Of a stretch of 64,000 bases of DNA, positions 11,860-24,010 are shown piece by piece. Every line of letters starts with the position of its first letter. Position 1 is the first letter of the stretch. The position numbers and the translations under genes were made by a program. Below the pieces are notes generated by a model. It was not told where the DNA came from and ran no database searches. It saw only the letters and a list, made by a program, of their open reading frames with translations. Source of the stretch: Sclerodactyla briareus (taxonomy: Eukaryota; Echinodermata; Holothuroidea; Dendrochirotida; Sclerodactylidae); contig JAODTK010005631.1 of NCBI GenBank assembly GCA_026419785.1, positions 62,001 to 126,000 of the forward strand. The letters are read 5' to 3'.

Positions 11860-11907
<48 letters not shown>
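11838..11907. repeat. Poly(C) tract, 70 bases with one A
   Basis: Twenty-two C, one A at 11,860, then 47 C. The minus-strand frame across it (Gly run) is an artefact of the tract. Shorter C or G runs follow at 12,115-12,128 and 12,213-12,223. The strand asymmetry and length could allow G-quadruplex formation on the minus strand. Confidence 0.95.
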
Positions 11908-11908
<1 letters not shown>

Positions 11909-11909
11909 T

Positions 11910-14480
11910 CCCACGGGAAACCCGGCACCCTACTACTGGTTAAGGCATGGAGCCAATGAAGGTCAATGGGCGTATGTGTGTATTGCAAAGCAATGTATGG
12001 CTGATTGCAATGACACCATTTTGAAAGAATACAATGATTTTCAGTCGTCGTCATATCGGATGTTAGGGAGAGAGTCCTAAGTATGAGGCACTCATGCGGG
12101 CGAGGAGATAGGGACCCCCCCCCCCCCCTCCTCTCCCCGACCCCGTGGATAGGCTGAGTCAGTCTGGACGGAGTCACGTAACAGTCACGTGACAATACAT
12201 GACTGTTGTTAGGGGGGGGGGGGAGTGACCGTCACAGCGAAAGTCACCAAAACCACCACAATAATAGGCAACCCGGGGCGTTGAGTATGCGTGTTCACAC
12301 AGGCAAACTACAGCCTGGAAGCCAGGTCTGCTCACTGAATGCTCTTAACCTCGTTCGAGTGTAAGATATAAATTCATTTCCCATCCGGGCTTAGCCTCTC
12401 CCGATGGACCCCTCTCCCACCCCCCATTTCCCCACCCCACACATCACCCCTAAACACGCTCACTAAGTTAGTGCATGTTATATGCAATAACAGCGATACT
12501 GCCTCAATTGGGAAAGCCAATAAAATATATGGCATACGACTTTCCAAGATGCTAACCAGGCTAAAATTGAAGATGCACCACCAATTACAAGCAAAGCGGG
12601 TCATGCTATGGGGACTTGGGCTCAGGACGCGAAACACTGACCAAAATTGTGATATTCAACTCCAGTATGCATCAGCCTTCCACAAGCCCTAAGATTTGTC
12701 ACAGAGATTACAGTAGTAGTCGCACATCCATAAAATCCATTTTCTCGCACCAAGACTTCCGGACTACAAGTGAATATACTTCCGCGTTGTTCAGTTTTGG
12801 GGGTGTTAATGCATATTGAGGAAACCTCATGGCGGCGTCCCTTTTTTCAGTACAGAACATATGCGACACCCGACTTTCACTTAATAATGATAATTCCGTG
12901 GTTCTAACGTTCTCGGGTAAGCAGCTGCACTGTAATGTAGGAATATGGTAAGTATATGGTGTCAAAGGTCAATGAAATCGGGTACATGGTACAAATCCAG
13001 ACACACAATCACTCAAAATGGGTGAAATATGACCCTGACTGGTTGTAACAATTGCAGTGTATGTGTACCCAACAATTTCTAGAAGACTAGGTGGTTCCAT
13101 AAGTGCGGATGCGGGGAAGAGTTTACTAAGTATGTTGCGACCTAGCCCGGCAATTCAACAGCCACGCCTCTACCTACAGTACGACGAGCCACCCCCCGCA
13201 CCCGTGGTGTAAGGCGATTTCACTCCTAGCCTTTATGTCATATCATACACATTCTGGCACGTTTCACTCCCCATGTGCTCTACCTAGAGAAAGGAAAACT
13301 GAAACAAGGTTAGTCATGCAAATGCAATTAGTTGTCGTTCAGTATAACCACACAGTGACACTGTTCCGTCTTCGCATAGTTACTTACATTAGCCTGTCCC
13401 ATTGCCCTCTCCCCTAAATCCAATTGTCCATGGTTGTAACCTGTACCCAGGATGTGACATGCGTGACTGCTGGAATCTGATAAATCGAAAGAAATGCTTA
13501 TTCACTCGTTAATATTACAGTTGAACATTCAAACGCAAAATACTGTTAATTAATGTTGGAAACCATCATGATAGGTAACATAACCCAATTTATGGAGTTA
13601 TCGAAACCAAAGCTCGGTAGTTCATGCGAATTTCTATGAGGAGATAGATAACACATTCGTGTATGATATATAGGCGAAGCCATCTGTTGACAAATATGCA
13701 AGTGCGGCACCTAGACTGCACTTTTAAAAATAATTTATTCAGCAACGCACGGACAACATTTGGTCGAAAATAGGAGATTAAAGAAACATAGAAACACCTC
13801 TCTTTTTTATTGCTTTACATTGCACGTTCAATAAAACCAGGATATGGAAACCAATTACACAATTAAATGTAGAACTTCAACGCACAGGAACCGGTAGCTC
13901 CAAACTTGATGAAATATCCCATAAACTTGAAATGCTGCAATATAAATGCTCTCCTAGTCCTCGTAGGCTACCATCAACTAGAACGAATAACCAAAAGCAC
14001 AGTGGAAGTTGGGTGTTTCATTATAATACATCATAATAATATACAGTGACATTTATATAGCGCCTCGTCGAGAAGAACAAGCGCTGCTTTGCGCCGACTG
14101 GCCCTTTTTTATTCTTTTAGAAAATAAGAAACAGGGTTATCAAGCGTACGATTTTTAAAGGATGGAGGACACCCTTTCACATTTGGGGAAGGAAGGGGGG
14201 GGGGGGGCAAGTGTTCCCTGCAGTACCGACGGTACTTTCCGTATTAGAATACCCTGTGATAGGTTCGCAGCCCAACTTGGTCAGGTACATTCAACACGCA
14301 CTGAAGCAGAATAACAGAACATCCAGGTTTTTTTTTCCATTGTATATGTCATTGTTCGCGTTTCTTAAAATACCCAATCCCATATCAAATATTTTTGTAA
14401 TTCATTTGTAGCTTCAACTGTAACATTCTTTCATTCAACTTCTTTCATCTCTGAGTCTCCGTATCCCCCTATTTGAATAT
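11910..14480. other. No gene recognised
   Basis: Mixed sequence with homopolymer C/G runs near 12,120, 12,215 and 14,196 and no frame that resembles a known protein. Plus and minus frames at 12,470-12,960 overlap each other and lack coding character. Confidence 0.4.
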
Positions 14481-14489
14481 TGAACTACA

Positions 14490-14590
14490 ATTTAGCCAGG
14501 AACTAAGAATTCGAACCTAAGCAAGATTCACCCCCTACCAACCAGGCAATGCGCCGAGCTTTCGCTAAGACTGCCCCCCTCAACAATATC
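14490..14590 (-). repeat. Weak tRNA-like (SINE-type) segment
   Basis: The minus strand reads cttagcgaaagctcggcgca then tgcctggttggtagggggtg and ttaggttcgaattctta. The last part resembles a B box (GGTTCGAATCC) and the first loosely an A box. Arms do not pair well, so it is not a functional tRNA; a decayed tRNA-derived SINE is possible. Confidence 0.2.
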
Positions 14591-14599
14591 ATGCCGTCT

Positions 14600-17500
14600 T
14601 AACCCGCTTAACCTAATGGAGCGAATAATTGTTTCTCCTAATATTACCACTTGCACAGATCGACGTCAAACCGCTTTCACCCATACGTTAAAACAATAAT
14701 CCAGTCTCTTTTTTGAAGCCTTCATGGTTTAGCTTACAACGGCAAATAATGTTGATATTTGCTTAAGTCGCACGATGACTTCCCGTATAAACATGAAACC
14801 TCATACGCCAAGTCTAACAATAGCTGTATTAGGCAAAAGTGCTCTCAACACATTTCTATTAGGAAGATAAATGCGCTTCAATCAAAGCTTCAACCAGAGG
14901 ATGTAAAAATGACCGCACAGGCACCAACTAGTAGCTCTCTCAGTCTAGAAGCTCAGATATTCGCCCATTTCAGATACGAGTGCAATGATGAAGGTAATAC
15001 TTTACGAGCCTGTCGATGGATAATATGAATGAGGTTTGACATTACGAAGCAAGTTATATATAATATATATAAAAACGTTTTGCTACTGTGGACAAAACCC
15101 ACATGTCGAAGGCTTAGTATGCTAGGAGCTCTGGACTAAACCGTTTTCATCTGCTGTTTCGAGCCTGAGCAATAGCAATGAGAAAAAGAGAAGACCCCCT
15201 CATCTTCATTACCAAGATAGACATAGGCAAAACATATGATTATTTGCACTATGAACGTGTCTGCATTTAGTAAGATCTAACTCAGTGTAGTCATTCATAT
15301 TTAGTGACGGAAATGAAAACATCAGTGTACAAGTGAACCCATGACGATTAAACAAAAAATAATCATTAAACATCTAGGCCTACTTGATTTGAACTTCACG
15401 ACCGTTATTGAATTAACACGCTGTTTGCGCCGTGATTTGCTTTAATATTCCTCGCATCGCACAAGAATTAGGAACAACGGGAACCAGCCAGTCGTAAACA
15501 CACCTTCAGCGGTATTGGTTTCTCAGCTTTTGCTCGTGCTTCTAGGTTTGGTATGTGTCTGTGTTTTGCACTGCTGTTGAGTCCCTCCTGGTAAAGAGGC
15601 GGACATGAGATTTGGCCTCCAAGTTTCTTCTGAGACCTTCAATGAGATGGTTACGTTGCTTGATTCCCCTTTTAAGCTGCTACAAAGAGCCGCGAGGCGC
15701 TTTGATAACTTAATGCGCCTCGGGTTAGTTCTTAGTAGGCGTGCATTATAAATGCTGCATATTTTTATTAGTATATACCAACATGCCGATGGCAGTGGTA
15801 AGTTCAGGAGACCAATGTTGACATGTTCATATGTAACATTACCTAAACTTACTTAGGAGCGGGGTTCCTGCGCATATTGTTTCCCGGAGGTAAAGTTCGA
15901 TGAATATTCAGTTCCTCATCACTTATTGGGAAGAGCTACGCAGAAATAATTCGGAGTTAGAGCCGCCAACACTGTGTAAACGATTTGAATCGTTCGTTTG
16001 GAACCTGTCTTTAAGGCTCAACAAGGATGGAATATGGCCTGTGTTAGGTGATAAATGGCAGACTATCATCATACCATTCCATACAAAAAACGCCCGATCC
16101 TCAAAATCGAAAGAATATGGTTCACCTAATACTCCTAAGTCAGTCATATCGTGAAAAACCGATAAAAGAACCTCGTACGATAATCTGTTCACTCAACGAG
16201 ACTAAAACAATGTGATCCATCCCACGTTGGCAATAGCGACGCGGTCCTCCATAATTGGGCAGGATGCTCAATCAGTAATGATAAAGACTACATGATAACC
16301 GAAAGAATGCACCATATCGTTGTAATAAGATCTGGCCTTATTGCAGTGCTTTCTTTATTACATATCATATCCCGAGTAAATCTTACGAAATAAACAGATC
16401 TGGCCACTACTTGCCAATAATTTGGAACACTCCTGAATGCCTAACAAGATTCCCAGTTCTTAAACGTGGTGTGTTTACTTAGTAAAGTTGTAGCGTACCA
16501 ATTGCGTCTAATTGCTAAGCATTTTAGAGTGGAAAAACACCTTTCGAAGTTTGACAGTGGAAGCTGATGTTTAGTTCACCAATTCCTTTGGAATGCAGGT
16601 ATCCGAATAAACAGATAGAGCCAAATGGCTTATTGACCCTTGATTGATCCACAATCCTGCCCAATTCTATCTCTCTCGAATAATTCATGTACTCATAACT
16701 AAGAACTCACATACCAAGTAAATGAGCACCATCTCTGTATGTGTGCGGTCGTCGAGTTATCGTGTTAACACATTCAAAAATTATCGAAATATAAATCTGC
16801 CCCCACAGGCCACCCCGCCGCCCCACCACCCGCCCCCACCTCTCTTTTCCACAAAACGTGGCTCCCAACTATGCCATGAACAAGTTCTCCAACGTTGAAC
16901 CTGCAATATGTCAAAGCGATGAAGAACATCTATTCATAGGTGAACCACATTGCCAAGTAATAGATAAAAAAACATGTAATATATATTACATAGTCTCAAT
17001 ATCACAAAGAGTAATCAATGCGCTTCCAGAAGAAGAAAACTAAGTCCTAACGACATGAAACAACACCAAACACCGTGAAGAAACGAAAGAAGCTACAAGT
17101 AGTAAAAGCCCCTAACAGGAAAGCGTGTTTACCGCGACTGTACAACCCAGTAATACTAGTATGAGGTATTAACTTCTCTATCCATTGGTGTTTAGTTATT
17201 TGTGTGAACGAGTCCAGGACGGCCCCTCACATATAACATCCCCCCCCCCCCACCCTCCTACCACACACCACGATAATGACGGCACAATTCACGTTCACGT
17301 GACTTCCGTCAAGACTCGAACACCATAGAGTTCGGGTTGACGGAAATTCAGGATTAAATGCATATTTCGACTTGGAACATCATACCTCTTTCAGGATAGA
17401 GTACAACAAACGAGTCTAAGTCGGTCCAGAACTGGTGGAAGGAGGGTCGACCTTGGGGAGACCCAGTCCTCATGCGACAGCATTATAACCAAATCTAACG

Positions 17501-18010
17501 AGGGATAAATAAACAGTCCGATTCCACTAAAAAATAATGTAAGAGCCAGAAGGCATTCCTAAACGTCCTCCGATATGTCTCCGTTTCGCCTGACGCGCCA
17601 ATTTGATCGCCTCACACGTGAATTTCCGGGAAGTCCGACAATGACTCGTTTTGATACGCCCCTGTGTCAAAAAAAGAAAAAGAAATAGAGCGGAGACCGT
17701 CCATATCGGAACTGGCCTTTCGAAGACGCCATGCGCATCTTACGGAGGCTATCCGTCAATTCGGTTTCTGTAATGTTTTTCTCTCACGAACATTTTGGAA
17801 AGTTTTTTTTATTTTTTTTTCATATTTTTTTTTCTTTAGATTCACTATAGACTCATCATCACTATCGCGATCGCCCACAGCGAATTAGCTGGTTGTTCTG
17901 GACCTAGATTATATGTTGACTGGCCCTACTGAAAACGCATCGATATTGGTGCAGTATTTCTCATCTGTATCGAGGGGCATTGTCTCGTACGGGCATGTCT
18001 CATGCATGCT
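14600..18010. other. No gene recognised
   Basis: AT-rich sequence. A C-rich patch lies at 16,801-16,845 and a C run at 17,240-17,250. Overlapping plus/minus frames at 15,900-16,190 are not family-like. Further exons of the left-hand kinase gene, if it had an intact 5' half, should be here, but none could be recognised. Confidence 0.4.
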
Positions 18011-19562
18011 GTTTTTAGCCTGTTTTATATTAACTGATTTTCATACGGACGCCGGCACTCAATATTAATAATCCTCACTCAGCAACAACCAAAGTCTTCC
18101 ACAAATCCCGGCCCTCCACCCTTCACAGCACACCTTTGCCTGAACGGGAGGAGTTTTTCAAGACGCTTCCCTAGTCAAGCAAAAAAAGTGCTGCTAAAGA
18201 TTTCCAGCAATTTTCATGGGCTTCCAAGCACAATTGTGGGACTTTTTGTTATTACGTTTCAATTGTGGTGCTTTAAACACACAAATAGCCCCCGAGACGA
18301 ACACACGATAAACCGTCCTGAATCATTACCTCTTTCGGGGTACAACACAGTCTCGTTCCCAATGCGGCGTGCTGAGCGTTTAGCAGAAGGTAACAGTCGC
18401 CATTTTTGTGGTGTGGGTATATTCCGGCCATGATACGACACGACCCTAAGCCAGCACTGGATGTTTCAATGTGAGAACAATCAGAAGTCTCCGTTTTGTG
18501 GAGGATAGTAGGTTACGGCGTTTCACTATTCTTGGAAGTATACGTTTTTGCAGGAGAGCACATTTTTAAATTAACGCTATATAATACCGACATCATGATC
18601 GCTAAGTAATTTAAAACATTCACGGGTGAAAAGGCCTACATGTCAATACCATTCTATGTGATACGACATCGTGTATAGCCACAGATCAACTCAACTCATG
18701 GAACTCACCTCCTGGGAACAATCTCTGCAAGCAATGAAATGAAAACAATCGACAACCCTAGAAGCGAAAGTCGTCAAAGGCAAACGCCACGGCTCCAGGA
18801 CATATGGGGCTGTGCCAAGCATTTCTTTTCCCGAATCTCTCTTTCGATTTCTTCTCCTGTCAAGCCAAGGTCTGATATATTCCCCTGTCAAACAAGGACA
18901 GAGATATGGCTGTTATACCCTCTTATTACCATGAAGGCTATTCCCCTAATGACAGCGAATGGATATTGGTATGTACTAAGTATTATTTTACCGACACACG
19001 CTCCTAGAAAACAACATATTCTTTTATCAGTATTCCTCGAAATCAGTGTTTTACAACACAGGTTTCCAGATATATCCACCCAATTAGTATAGAGTTATTG
19101 ACTGAATGACGCAGTCTGAAATCCAGTTGAGTTTGGAACAATAACGGGACAGACACACAGAAAACAACGGACGAACAAGGCAATATACAGACGACCGATA
19201 GATATACAGACGACAAGGTGCGAGTCTTTGTAACGTTTTCGTTTCACGTGACGTTTTCCTACTTTATTCAAAACCTAGATATGTGCCCTTTCGTTGAATC
19301 CAGCAATAACTCCATGATATGTCACTTTTGTCATTTTGCATACCACCTATTAATGTGGTGCACTGTGCGGTGGGTGGGTTCCCAAAAACATGTCTCTAAC
19401 AGAAGGAATAAGGCCGACTTCACCAAGAGAATAAATTTTCCCAAAATCATGATAAACCGAAGGACATATGTCTGCCTTTTCGCTGTATCTGACGAAGGAA
19501 AATATCCTCCGGTGGAACCAAGCAAATGGAACGTTCTTCTATCAAATGAAAAAAACAAACAA

Positions 19563-19765
19563 TAATATAATATTAAACCGATATTATTATCATCAATAAT
19601 ATATGACTAATAATCTAATATTAATACTACTATACTACTATACTACTACACTACTACTACGTCCTACCACACTAACTAATACTACTACTACTTAATAATA
19701 ATAATAATAATATAATATAATATATAATAAGAATAATAATCATAATAATAATAATAATTATAACG
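19563..19765. repeat. AT-rich trinucleotide repeat (copy 2, expanded)
   Basis: Runs of TAA, TAC, ACT and ATA units. It corresponds to the short array at 1,576-1,640, so it shows length divergence since the duplication. The minus-strand frame over it (I/L-rich) is an artefact. Confidence 0.75.
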
Positions 19766-19924
19766 ATATAATAATAAGACTCAGCCCATTTGTCAATGAC
19801 TAGAGTATCACTGGCTACGTTTATTTTCTGACTGTCTGTGGATTCGATTTGGATCATATGGGTTTCAAGAGCACAATACGGGCGCACCATGGAACCTTTT
19901 CATATTGATATAGATGAAGCACCG

Positions 19925-20060
19925 GCGGCAACTCGCTTTCTCTTCCGACTAGTGCTCATAGGATATCGAGGCAGAGGTGTCACCAGCCCTACCATGTCCC
20001 GGGACCGCATTTTACATCCCCATCCAAAGATGATCAGTGAACTCCGACCGACCACGTTCT
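19925..20060 (-). pseudogene. Decayed kinase C-lobe piece (copy 2)
   Basis: Aligned by nucleotide similarity with 6,281-6,499, which encodes a C-lobe end. Here the stretch equivalent to WSTSQDEKAR reads STSRKRKR only after a one-base shift; the uncorrected frame meets a stop just before it. The surrounding block 19,900-20,280 is similar to 1,950-2,370 and 6,280-6,720. It is downstream of the activation-segment piece, as expected for the last kinase exon of the right-hand gene. Confidence 0.4.
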
Positions 20061-20497
20061 CAAATCGGTCGGAAAAACTTCTTCTGCTACAGCCGATTGA
20101 CAACAATTACGACGGCGCATAATCCGTAACGAACGGCCACAATTTCAGAAAACCACTGCATTACAGGCGGAACGACGGAGTAACGACCAAGACCTCGTTC
20201 AATCGGCAACTGCAAGTACATTCACCTGGTGAAACGTCCGGTGACTGCGGATTTTCAACCCGGAATGTTTACCTGGCCGAACGTGTATTCGTGGTGTACA
20301 TAACATATAGCGCATCCACTTCCTTTCTATCTCACACACAGTTCTTCATTATCACATTATTGAACACGGGATAGGGCTCCATGGTTCTTCGCTGGTACTC
20401 CGGGGCCGAGAACTTCATTCGCGGGCACGGGACTGAGAAAAACACTGCGGACCACCGATCTAAATACAGTAAAAAGAGGACTGTCAGAGTGACCAAC

Positions 20498-20563
20498 TTC
20501 GTCGAAATATGCATTGACTTTGTTTTGGGCAATATCGGCAGGCACGAAGTCGTACAGTTTACA
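20498..20563 (-). CDS. Possible kinase activation-segment exon, DFG altered (copy 2)
   Basis: Tentative 66-bp exon. The acceptor ...gacagcacag at 20,564 is followed by TGT AAA CTG TAC GAC TTC, giving CKLYDFVPADIAQNKVNAYF in phase 0. The pattern [C/V]K[L/I]xDF matches the beta8-DFG segment of kinases, but the DFG glycine is valine here, so if real the product may be a pseudokinase. The donor (GTTGGT) is weak. The frame stays open further to about 20,357. The corresponding copy-1 sequence has an extra A that breaks this frame. Order on the minus strand (after hinge, before C-lobe) supports the assignment. Confidence 0.4.
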
Positions 20564-20723
20564 CTGTGCTGTCCGTGGTGGAGAACTTTTGGAGGCCACA
20601 AGCCGGGGTGACTATACTGTAAATATAGAAAACATATGTCATATTCAATGTTGTTCAATGTTGGGGCACAACCATCATGAGTACCTCGTGATAATAACGG
20701 GGGACCTCCGACGTTGATAGTTA

Positions 20724-21580
20724 AGCGAACTATCCACTAGTCCACAGCGCACGCGCAACGCGAGGCCGTCCGCAGAATGTCACCATCCACTCCTCCGCAG
20801 AAACCACAGCACCACGCCAATCGTGCTAGAGAGTCAGTAACTCGGAAAACTAGTTCTTCTTCTCTCTTCTCGTTTTCCTCTCTATCTTTATTATCCGGCC
20901 ATTCTGCTTTATTAGCCATTCAGTAAGTATAGGCCACATGACACGTCGACTTTTCAACAACTCAGGAACTTGTAGTATAATCATCGTTTGGTTCGCCCCA
21001 ATTCTATTAATATAATGGCAGAAAGCGCATGCGACCAGCTCGTGGCTCGACAGGTGCAGATGTGTGGTGAGTCTATCACTCTCGGTGTCCTCTAATGTAT
21101 AAATCCAGTTCAGCAATCGTTGATGTGCCAAGGGTTCTGTGTGGTAGCTGCCTACACGGGTTGTCTCTCCATTTATGCACCCGTCGGCAGCTCCCCCCCC
21201 ACCCAAAGTTGGGAAGTCATGGCACGTCCCTGCTATGACTAGCTACGCCAGTTCCCCCCGCCCGTTGTGGAGATCATGGCGCCGTCCCTGTTAAATGGCA
21301 TAGCTCCCCCCATGCCCCCGCCTGCGGGAGGATCATTGCGCCGTCCCTGCCAGTGGCATCGCTCCTGCCGATGGCCACGATGCCCATTCCTGCGCATCAG
21401 AACCATCCGCAGTGCTTGTCCGCAGAAATCGCTCACCGTTGATTCCCCTGCGCGCACTCTGCGGATGCGCGCGCCCTGCGAACGTGGATGAACCTTTGTT
21501 ATTCCCCACATATCAATTTCTGCGGACGCGCAGCGCCTGCGCTGCGCCTGCACCCGCGGGCTAAGTGGATGTCCCGCTTC
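20724..21580. mobile_element. Terminal-inverted-repeat insertion, GC-rich
   Basis: An insertion present in duplication copy 2 and absent at the matching point of copy 1 (near 2,790-2,800), so copy 1 gives an empty-site comparison. The left end reads ...tatccactagtccacagcgcacgcg...cgtccgcaga. The right end read on the other strand gives ...catccacttagcccgcggg...cgcgtccgcaga, an imperfect inverted repeat of about 60-70 bp. Length is about 860 bp with no recognisable transposase, so it is probably non-autonomous. A related segment is found at 57,860-58,020. The target-site duplication was not defined. Confidence 0.55.
21188..21358. repeat. 57-bp tandem repeat, three units
   Basis: Three imperfect units inside the terminal-inverted-repeat insertion (about 21,188-21,246, 21,247-21,300 and 21,301-21,358). 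Each has an agctccccc start, a catggcgccgtccctg-like core and a tggca end. GC content is far above the surroundings. Confidence 0.6.
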
Positions 21581-21752
21581 CTGACTATATTTGACTATTA
21601 TCTCGATTATGTGATTAGATTTGTTCGTTTGTTTGTCCCCCCCCCCCTCTTATGTTAGATTGGCACTGTTCGAGCTATACTTGGTATTAAATGCTATTCG
21701 TTTTTCGGTGTGTATACTCGCACTTCAACAGCGTTCATGACAGGAATATATC

Positions 21753-22700
21753 ACAGCGCGATGGGGCAGAGCCACTGTCTAGCTATTAAGTCCATTATCT
21801 AGTTGAAAGCGGTGATGTGAGAGCATCATTATAGCACAACATACGGACCGTGGTAAGAATGGGTGGGCATTGAAGAAAAAAAAAAAAACCTTATCTTTGG
21901 GCGATTTTCTCGGTAATTGTGGAATCGATGAACGACTTTGTTTTTATTCAGGAAAAAAGTCATAGTTTCCCACGCTTCTGTGTTAATTTTGTGGAATGAA
22001 AGACCAGCAGGACTACAACTATGTGATGAGGTCTACTACTCGATCGCCCTTCTTCTCTTCGTATATCCTACTATTGCAATATGCTTTCAAAGATTCGAAC
22101 CAATCAGCTTGAGTACTTCACATTAAAAAAAACTTCCCGTTAATTATCGCTTTCGATGCTCGTGTCATATTTCTCTAGTCCGCAAGTTCGCACACAGCGA
22201 AACCTGTCCACCTAAAACCTGCCTCAACAGCGCGATGGTGCAGAGCGGACGTCTATGACTATTAAGTCCATTATCTAGTTGAAGCGGTTGATGTGAAAAC
22301 CATGATTATAGCACAACATACCAACTTTAAGAATGTGTGGGCATTTAGAAAAAAAAAACATGATCTTGGGCGGATTTCTCGGTAATTGGGGAATCGATGA
22401 ACGATTTGTTTTTATTCCGGAAAAAAGGTCATAGTCCACGCTTTGCAGTTAATGTGGAATGAATAGACCGCATGACTAACAAGCTCTGTGATGAGGTCTA
22501 ACTATCGGATCGCCCCTTCATTCGTCTTCGTACTCCTCTCTATTGCAATATGCTTTCAAAGTTCGAACCACTCAGCTTGAGTACTTCACATTAAAAAAAA
22601 ACCTTCCACGTTTAATTATCCGCTTCGATCTCTTGTCATATTTCTCTATCAACGCAATTTCGCCACACCGCGAAACCTATCCCCTAAACTGCCTCTTCTG
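21753..22700. repeat. 474-bp tandem duplication inside copy 2
   Basis: The unit starts at 21,753 with acagcgcgatgg and restarts at 22,227 with the same sequence. Both units then carry gtccattatctagttgaa, an A-run, ctcggtaatt, gaatcgatgaacga, gtgatgaggtcta and cttgagtacttcacatt. The two are clearly closer to each other than either is to the single equivalent in copy 1 (about 3,005-3,600), so this duplication is younger than the 18-kb one. Open frames across the units differ, so it is not coding. Confidence 0.75.
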
Positions 22701-22934
22701 TCCCATTCGGTTGCCTGACCTCTGTCCCATTCTTCTTTACATAGAGTGTCTATATGAAGTTAGATTTAGTTTTTCTTTCATTACTGCCCCTTCTCTTTAG
22801 CAGACACGTACTCATAACTGGGACTGACTTTCAACCCGATACGTTTGGGAAAAGACATTCACGTGAATCTGATATTTCAAAATACATCTTGTGACTTGAT
22901 GGACAGATTTAGTAAATGTATACAAAGAATGGAT

Positions 22935-22983
22935 CTTAATTCATGGGTTGCCACGTCCTTGACGAAGTCGAGAACTCCATGCA
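22935..22983 (-). CDS. Possible kinase alphaE / catalytic-loop piece (copy 2)
   Basis: Tentative partial exon. The minus strand reads CMEFSTSSRT, similar to the alphaE 'GMEFLxSR' segment that precedes the HRD catalytic loop in receptor tyrosine kinases. A one-base frame change afterwards gives THELRS, where HRDLxxRN is expected. The position between the hinge exon (24.9 kb) and the activation-segment piece (20.5 kb) is right, and the same sequence is conserved at 3,870-3,914 in copy 1. There is no clean splice border and the catalytic Asp is not visible, so this is either a degenerate exon or chance similarity. Confidence 0.3.
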
Positions 22984-23019
22984 GTTATGACTGCGTTTGA
23001 ATGTATGTGCGTGCGTTTG

Positions 23020-24010
23020 CGTATTGGTGTGTGGTGGTGAAGTGCGCCCGCTTGCTGACACCTACTCCAATAGTTGCAATGGAGCTCATATTTGTTACTG
23101 GGTGGGTTTCCCATTATAAGCAACGCATTGTTTTGGGATTAAAATTGATGGACGGTCATCTAAGGTCGAAAAAGGACAACGTCTGAACATCTTGTCAATA
23201 CGATGACTTTTGGATGCAACTTTGTATTGGGTGTACAAGGAATCCTATTATGTTTGGTGTATACCGATAATCATCCTCCTCTTCTTTTAGTGTGACAAAA
23301 AAATATTTGGGCTTAATTCTAGCTTTGTTAACACCATAACTTGAACCCACCTGGGTGGATGAAGCTCATGTTCGTAATTGGGGGTTTCCCTATTAGTCCA
23401 CGACCCCAACTGTTTTTTGGGGTCGGATAAACGTCTTTGAAAGATAATCCTCTGGAATCTTATAATAACAACCCCCCAATTGGGGAGAATTCTGCCTCAC
23501 TCTTTATCATCCCTTTTTATCCATGCCACGGAGATACCCGCGGTCCCCACACCATATTGTTGGTTCTTACACTCCACCACGATTTTTAAAATCGGCTGGA
23601 CCTGATTGGCATTATGTAATGGTACGGCAAGGTAGGTCAGCGGGGTCTGCGAGTGCGCCTTCGCACTCGCTAGGCTTCCGATGTGTCCTCCGTCCTGCCG
23701 TTAGTGACCATTACAAGAGTTAGCACTCTCTTCCATGGGCGTGAGGGTTAACTATAAATCCTATAGATATTCTATATAACAGCGTGTGATAACACGATCA
23801 GTCCAGCTGCTTGGCCCATAAATTATATTCTGGACTTATCGTGTTCACAATTTTTGGACCTTTGTTTGTGACCTCGGTGACCTCCGACCTAAAAAGAAAG
23901 CTATGTGACCGTGAACCCCTTATAGGAATTCTCAAAATAGGTATGATCTTATCTTGATCCATGCATGTTCCATGCGAGTGTTCATGGGCCAGGCGTCCAC
24001 ATACCAAGCA
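23020..24010. repeat. Dispersed 'hormone-element' type repeat (copy 2)
   Basis: Counterpart of 3,980-4,700. It keeps gggtttcccattataagcaac, gaacccacctgggtggatgaagctcatg and a TGACC-rich stretch at 23,857-23,890 (gacctttg-tttgtgacctcggtgacctccgacct). Copy 2 is about 220 bp longer than copy 1 across 23,815-24,190. Confidence 0.5.

Noticed and set aside
11773-12195. 140-codon minus-strand frame with a Gly run
   Set aside because: Created by the poly(C) tract; no coding character outside it.
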